This document shows, one piece after another, positions 59,090-64,000 of a stretch of DNA of 64,000 nt (position 1 is its first letter; every line of letters begins with the position of its first letter). The position numbers were made by a program, and so were the translations under genes. The DNA lies in contig CM070908.1 in the NCBI GenBank assembly GCA_036417435.1, positions 51,431,090 through 51,495,089 of the forward strand, read 5' to 3'. Origin of the DNA: Inia geoffrensis (Eukaryota; Chordata; Mammalia; Artiodactyla; Iniidae). The notes beneath the pieces are model-generated. The model ran no database searches and was not told the DNA's origin. It was given only the letters and a program-made list of their open reading frames with translations.

Positions 59090-59560
59090 TGTATGTACTT
59101 TTATAACTTTTTATTTATAAACAATTCCAGATATACAGACACTTTGCAGGAACAGCACAAGGAACTCTCCACATACCCTTCCCTCAGGTTCTCTGGTCGT
59201 TAACATTTTGCCACATTTGTTTAATCATTTTAAATTTATATACACGTTGTTATTTTTCTCTGGACCATTTGAGAGTAAGTTGCAGACGTGATGCCCTTTT
59301 GTCCCCAGTGCTTCAGTGAGCATTTCCTAAGAAGGACCTTCTCTTACAAACTGCAGTATGGCTCCCTCCATCAGGAGATCAGTGACACCAGTGCTGTCGT
59401 CTCTAATCTATCAGCCTTATTCGGGTTTCACCAGTTGACCCACTAACGTCCTTTTTCTGGTCTAGTGTTGCCTTCAGTGGTTGTGTCTCTGTAATCTCTT
59501 CAACCTGGAACGGTCTCTCTTATCTTTCGTGACTTTGACATTTGTGAAGAGTCCAGGACA
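59090..59560 (-). mobile_element. L1M-type remnant
   Basis: Blocks such as accatttgagagtaagttgc agacgtgatgccc, tttcctaagaaggaccttct and gtttcaccagttgacccact belong to a common old LINE repeat. Family and exact ends not certain; a related copy lies at 63085-63900. Confidence 0.55.
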
Positions 59561-59830
59561 GAGCAGCCCCATTATTGGATATTGAAGTTGGTTTGGAGGG
59601 ACCCTCTGATTCTCCGTGTTTTGTGGCTACAACAGAGGCAAAAGAGAAAGAAGGGAAAGAAAAGTGTTTGGATCATGGTGACTTATCTCCCTTTTAGTGC
59701 TTTTGTTTTCACAAAAGTCCCTTTTGCAGACTTCCTATCTGGAGGTAATAGTTCAAGTTGAGCTTAACTGCATGTCCTGTTAATAAAAAGAAAAAACAAA
59801 AATGGCTTAGCTCAAAGGTAACATCCTTAG

Positions 59831-59953
59831 GGGACTTGCCTGGCTGTCTAGTGGTTAAGACTCCACACTTCCACTTCAGGGGGCACAGGTTCGATCCCTG
59901 GTTGGGAAACTAAGATCCTGCATGCCTCATGGCTCGGCCAAAAGAAAAAAAAA
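59831..59953 (+). mobile_element. CHR-1 SINE
   Basis: Forward CHR-1 (gggacttgcctggctgtcta, ggttcgatccc B box). Targets aaaggtaacatccttag (59814-59830) and aaaggtaatatccttgg (59954-59970) differ at two bases. Confidence 0.9.
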
Positions 59954-60329
59954 AAAGGTAATATCCTTGGGACAACGGCTAAAATTGCTTAGGGGATTCC
60001 TCACAACAGCCTCTATCATTTAGTTACTGTTATTTTCCTTTCTTTTTTTTTTTTTTTGCCGTGCACCCTAGTTCACAGTAATTTATGCCATCAGATACAG
60101 AGTTCAGCTGAAGTACTTAGCTGTTGACCAAAAACCCGTGCTCCCTCTCCCAGGGTGCAGGCTTGTTTCTGGTCGACAGCTGTGCAGCCATGCAGCTAGT
60201 TCCCACCCATGGAATGAGCGTAGAAGTGTTATTTGTCGCTTCCTGTTTGAGGCTTTTAAGAGGCAGGATTCTCTACTCTTTTTTCTGTCAGCTGTGTGCA
60301 GAGGACTCCAAGCCCGTATTTTTCATATT

Positions 60330-60455
60330 TATGGTTTTGTTTTGTCTTTTTGGGCTACGCCACACGGCTTACAGGATCTTTGTTCCCAGACTAGAGATCA
60401 AACCTGGGCCCTCGGCAGTGAAAGTGCTGGGTCCTAACCACTGGACCGTGTGGTT
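60330..60455 (-). mobile_element. CHR-1 SINE, diverged
   Basis: Reverse CHR-1: tttttgggctacgccacacg, agactagagatcaaacctgg, cctaaccactggaccgtgtg. More mutated than the other copies. Confidence 0.78.
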
Positions 60456-60799
60456 TTCCCCTTTTTTCCTATTTAAAGATAAGGAAACAGAAACAATCCC
60501 AGGTCTAGAGATGGCCTGCTTCCCCCTGTTCTGCCTCTGAAGGACGCCCCCCATCTAAAGTAGTTCCCCACAACTCCACCCAGCCACCCCCCATCACCCT
60601 GTTCTGTTGCCCAGTTCTGCTTTCTTCCCAGCACCTCTTTAGCTGAAATCCCCTTGCTCACATCTTCATTACCTGTTGGTGGTGGGTCTTCTCTACCAGG
60701 ACCTGAACCTGCATAGGGGCAGTGACCGTCCTGTCTGGGTCACCACAGGGTGCCTCGAATTTAGAAAGCACTCAGGATCTTTTTTTATTGTCGTTTTTG

Positions 60800-60888
60800 G
60801 TTTTTTTTTAATTTATTTTTTATTGAAGTATGGTTGATTTACAGTGTTGTGTTAATTACTGCTGTACAGCGGAATGACTCAATTATTC

Positions 60889-60934
<46 letters not shown>

Positions 60935-61135
60935 GTTCTTTTTAAAAAATATTCTTTTCCATTATGGTTTATCACAGGATACTGAATATAGTTCCCTGTG
61001 CTATACAGTTGGACCTTGTTGTTTATCCATTCTGTGCATAATAGTTTGCATCTGCTAACCCCAGCCTCCCTCTCCATCCTTCCCCTGACCCCCTTCCCCT
61101 TGGCAACCACCTGTCTGTTCTCTATGTCCGTGCAG
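60800..61135 (-). mobile_element. Artiodactyl L1 3' UTR with expanded TA run
   Basis: Reverse L1 3' end: attgaagtatggttgattta, then a TA microsatellite, then tatggtttatcacaggatac and tatacagttggaccttgttg. Same family as 32495-32738. Confidence 0.85.
60892..60929. repeat. (TA)n microsatellite
   Basis: About 19 uninterrupted TA units inside the L1 3' UTR. Confidence 0.95.
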
Positions 61136-61724
61136 AATCTTTTTTTTTTTTTTTTTGAATGAAATGAAAGAAGATTTTCTTTGCCAAAGCTTCTGGTAAC
61201 AGCACTCCTTTCAGAAAAGTCAGCTTGGGTGAAGTGCTTGAGAGACGTGGACCTCCTCAGAAGACCCAGTAATGATAATTATTAATCATGGTCATTAATA
61301 GGGATAATGAGGGAGAGGGGAGTGGCCCAGCTGTGGAAGGGCCCAGGGCAGTCGCTTCAGGCCTGCAGGCCAGGAGGCAGGAGCCTGCGGGGAGAAGCTG
61401 GATGCTCAATTTTATTTAGTTGGGTCAACAGCTTTCCATTGACTCACACACGCAGAACGGGGTTCCGACGCCAAAGCAAGCAGAGGTGAGCTGAGGGATG
61501 AGAGAAGTGTCTGCCGGTTTGTCAAGCTGTCAGGACGGGGCTCCTACTTAAAGCAACACCAGCAAACACTGAACAATGGCATCGCTGTAGTGGATTAAAG
61601 GCTGAGAGAATAGAAGACCTGACGCAGCCAGCTCACTTTCAGATTTCTAGTTCTGGCTCGAGTGATAAACCTTCGTGTGGTCCTAGTCATGGCTCTTTGT
61701 CTGGCAGAGGCTCTGCTTCAGGTC

Positions 61725-61830
61725 ACTGCATCAGATATTTATTTGACGCTTCCTCTGTCCCAGCCCTGTGCCAGATGTTGAGGGGGACAGCGGTGAACAA
61801 GGCTGATCAGACCTTTCCCCTGAAAGATCT
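61725..61830 (-). mobile_element. L2/MIR3-like fragment
   Basis: atatttatttgacgcttcct, cagccctgtgccagatgttg and agcggtgaacaaggctgatc follow the reverse L2 3' pattern. Confidence 0.5.
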
Positions 61831-61866
61831 GGACAGTGTCCAGATCTGGGCAGAAGATCTGGACAC
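61825..61866. repeat. 23-bp perfect palindrome plus a third unit
   Basis: AGATCTGGACA at 61825-61835, one G, then its exact reverse complement at 61837-61847; a further direct copy, agatctggacac, at 61855-61866. Confidence 0.9.
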
Positions 61867-63084
61867 TATACAGGTGTTGTGTTTCATCACCTCCAAGGCC
61901 GCATTGTTTTAGGCACTGCTAGGAAAGGAAGCCATTGTTAACTATATGAGGATGCAAATCTCTTATCTTTTAGAAATTTTATTTTATGCTCCTTGAAAGA
62001 GTTCCTTTAGACTTAACTAAATGGAGATTTTATATATTCTTGTGAATACATAAAAAGGAAACTTGATGAAGGAAAATAAATTGGTTAAGATGTTCCTAAA
62101 GTGGCCCTCTTCTAAATTTATTTCTTTTTTTTTTTTTTAAGGACTCTTTTGAAAGAAATCCTTTTTAAATATCTTTGCATACTCTGGTCCTCTGTGCCAT
62201 CCAGAGTGTGAGCAGCGCAGCATTCTTTAGAGGAATCCATGCAAGAACCAAACGCTACTGGTGCTGGGCTCGTAAGCTGGCTTTTGACTCCTGCTCCTGG
62301 AAATGATGCTAAATGTGCCTGTTTCACTGTCTCACCATCTCAGCCCCACAACCTCTGGTTCCCAGGGCTTCAAAGAGTGCTCCGCTCTGGCCCCTGGTAT
62401 TTCTTTCCATATGCTGACATCCATTCGCAAGTTTTGATGCTGGCACATGGCAGGCAATGGTAACTGCCCCACAGGTGCTGTCTGTTCTGGCCAGCAGCAG
62501 GTGTAGCTCCGCCTCCGGCTGGAGGGAAGGGATGGTGTGAAAAGACGGGGTGTCTTTGAATCCTTGAAGTGTGATTAGCATAGGGGCCCAGGGTTTTGCA
62601 GGAGGGGGCAGAGGGTGCTCTGGCTCCTCCCAGCCTGTGCTCAGACCTTCCCGGCAAAGGCGCCTGCAGGCTGACACCTGAGCGTGGGATGATGGCGAGG
62701 CAGGAGGTAAAGGCGGGAAGATCGTTCTGGAGGAGGGAACGGCCCGTGCAAAGGCGTAGAGTTTGGAAAAATTCTTGATTGGTTCACAGAACGGGTGTTT
62801 TGGTAGTGGTGAGGTCTGGAAGCGCTGTCAGCCATAGAAATCAGTTCGTCGCGGTTCTGTTAGGCTTTGACGGCTTCCCCATCATTGTCAACTGCCTCAT
62901 CAAAATTGCTGGGGGAATTAATCAAGCAGTGAGGGTGTTAATTTACCTGTATCATCTGGGTCTTTCATTGAAAGTCTAAACAGGATAAACTGGGAGAAAG
63001 TTTCTTGACACCTCTGTTCAGCTGCCACCCTTCCCTGGTCGCAGCATTATTTCCATGGTTCAGGTCTACTCACAGTTCTCTGTA

Positions 63085-63915
63085 CGTTGCTTTTTAAAGT
63101 TTTTATAATGGGGAATTTTCAACATAAAAATATTGAGAATATTATAATGACCCTGCATCCATCACCCAACTAAAGCAATTATTAACACACCGTCAATCTT
63201 GTTTTATGTCGGTCTCCCATCTACCCCATGGATTGTTTTTTTGTTTGTTTGTTTGTTTTTGCGGTACGCAGGCCTCTCACTGTTGTGGCTTCTCCCGCTG
63301 CAGAGCACAGGCTCCGGATGCACAGGGTCAGCGGCCATGGCTCATGGGCCCAGCCGCTCCGCGGCATGTGGGATCTTCCCGGACCGGGGCACGAACCCGT
63401 GCACCCTGCATCGGCAGGCGGTCTCTCAACCACTGCGCCACCAGGGAAGCCCTACCCCATGGATTATTTTGAAGCAAATCCTAGATTCCATATTTCAGTA
63501 TGTATACTTTTAAATAGTGACCACTATTACTATATTGTATCGTTATATTACTGTTGTCATAGCTTAAAAGACAAGCAATATCAAATATCCAGTCTGTTCA
63601 GGTTTCCCCAGTTACGTGTGTATGTGTCTAAACAGTTGGTTTGTTCAAATCAGGATCCAGATAAAAACCACACATTGTATTTTGTTCATGTGTCTCTCAA
63701 GTCTCTTTTAATCTATGGCTTCCTCCTCTTCCTTCTTTTTCATTACACTTTATTTCTTAAATAAAGCTGTTCATTCATTCCTGGTTCACTCCCATTGAGT
63801 AGATGCGTCTGAGTGCATCCCTGCAGTGTCCTTAACAAGCTCTTCAGTCCCCACTATTTCCTACCAGTGGGCAGTTAGATCTGCAGGTTCAGTTGACTGT
63901 CGTATTGATCTTGAG
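63085..63915 (-). mobile_element. L1M-type remnant, split by a SINE
   Basis: gaatattataatgaccctgc atccatcacccaac at left; after the SINE, ttgaagcaaatcctagattc, gtttccccagttacgtg, catgtgtctctcaagtctc. Assignment to an old LINE family is from memory. Confidence 0.5.
63235..63451 (-). mobile_element. CHR-2 SINE, short form
   Basis: Reverse short CHR-2 with a tttg-repeat tail (63236-63260). Exact 14-bp duplications ctaccccatggatt at 63221-63234 and 63452-63465. Confidence 0.95.
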
Positions 63916-64000
63916 ACCTGTGACATTGCTAAACCCATTTATTAGTTCTAGGATCTTTTTCTGTAGATCCTGTTGGGATTTTCCACATAAATAATCATAT
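63916..64000 (-). mobile_element. L1 ORF2 fragment, reverse, running off the window
   Basis: ttgctaaacccatttattag, tttctgtagatcctgttggg and ccacataaataatcatat are the reverse complement of the L1 reverse-transcriptase catalytic region (the bases encode a D-V-Y-like motif after the window edge). Confidence 0.65.

Larger units (their letters stand above)
44948..64000 (+). other. CMTM7: CMTM7 intron 1, 5' part
   Basis: The intron starts at donor gtaaga and runs off the window; no segment resembles CMTM7 exon 2. After the CpG island come L2 remnants, a CHR-1 at 47425, an inverted pair of CHR-2 SINEs (49415/49961), MIRs, a MaLR LTR split by a Tigger-like element (52335-53835), an old L1M piece with a GT microsatellite, a reverse Tigger1 (55208-57829), another MaLR LTR, further CHR-1s and an L1 3' end. 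Nothing recognisable: about 45480-46820, 48010-49400, 50176-51480, 54800-55205, 58640-59090, 59560-59810, 61140-61720 and 61910-63080. Confidence 0.8.

Noticed and set aside
1..64000. CRISPR arrays, operons, phage or bacterial mobile elements
   Set aside because: No regularly spaced short repeats, no dense co-directional gene runs; spliced exons, SINEs, LINEs and LTRs show mammalian nuclear DNA.

Overview
The window is mammalian nuclear DNA from a cetartiodactyl, most likely a whale or dolphin. Two kinds of evidence support this. First, two neighbouring members of the CKLF-like MARVEL transmembrane (CMTM) family can be read through their exons: the last three coding exons of CMTM8 and the first coding exon of CMTM7, both on the + strand. 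Their order and orientation match the known mammalian CMTM8-CMTM7-CMTM6 cluster (human 3p22). Second, the DNA is packed with tRNA-Glu-derived CHR-1 and CHR-2 SINEs. Many CHR-2 copies are the short, internally deleted form reported from cetaceans. I saw no BovB LINE or Bov-A SINE, which argues against a ruminant.

Layout. 1-27553 is the 3' part of CMTM8 intron 1 (exon 1 lies upstream of the window). Exon 2 is 27554-27727, exon 3 is 31665-31781, and the coding part of exon 4 is 33211-33294, followed by a short 3' UTR with a poly(A) signal near 33613. About 11 kb of intergenic DNA follows (roughly 33640-44450), including a Tigger1 DNA transposon. A CpG island (about 44430-45480) carries the CMTM7 promoter and exon 1 (coding 44789-44947). 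The rest, to 64000, is CMTM7 intron 1; exon 2 is not in the window.

The encoded proteins are small four-pass membrane proteins with a MARVEL fold. Exons 2-4 of CMTM8 supply the end of the first membrane segment through the fourth. Exon 1 of CMTM7 supplies the cytosolic N-terminus and the approach to the first membrane segment.

Most of the remaining DNA is transposable-element debris in a clear nested order: ancient L2, MIR and MER5A; L1M LINEs and MaLR LTRs; Tigger-type DNA transposons; younger artiodactyl L1s; and then CHR-1/CHR-2 SINEs, many with target-site duplications still readable. I found no CRISPR array, operon, free tRNA or rRNA gene, and no undescribed protein-coding system. The more unusual structures are a 177-bp indel-free direct duplication near 8.8/9.8 kb with a related templated insertion, a TA-bounded deletion derivative of a Tigger-like transposon at 52.6-53.5 kb, a head-to-head pair of Tigger1 copies flanking CMTM7 exon 1, and an in-frame upstream ATG in CMTM7. 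Repeat names are from pattern memory, not a database search.
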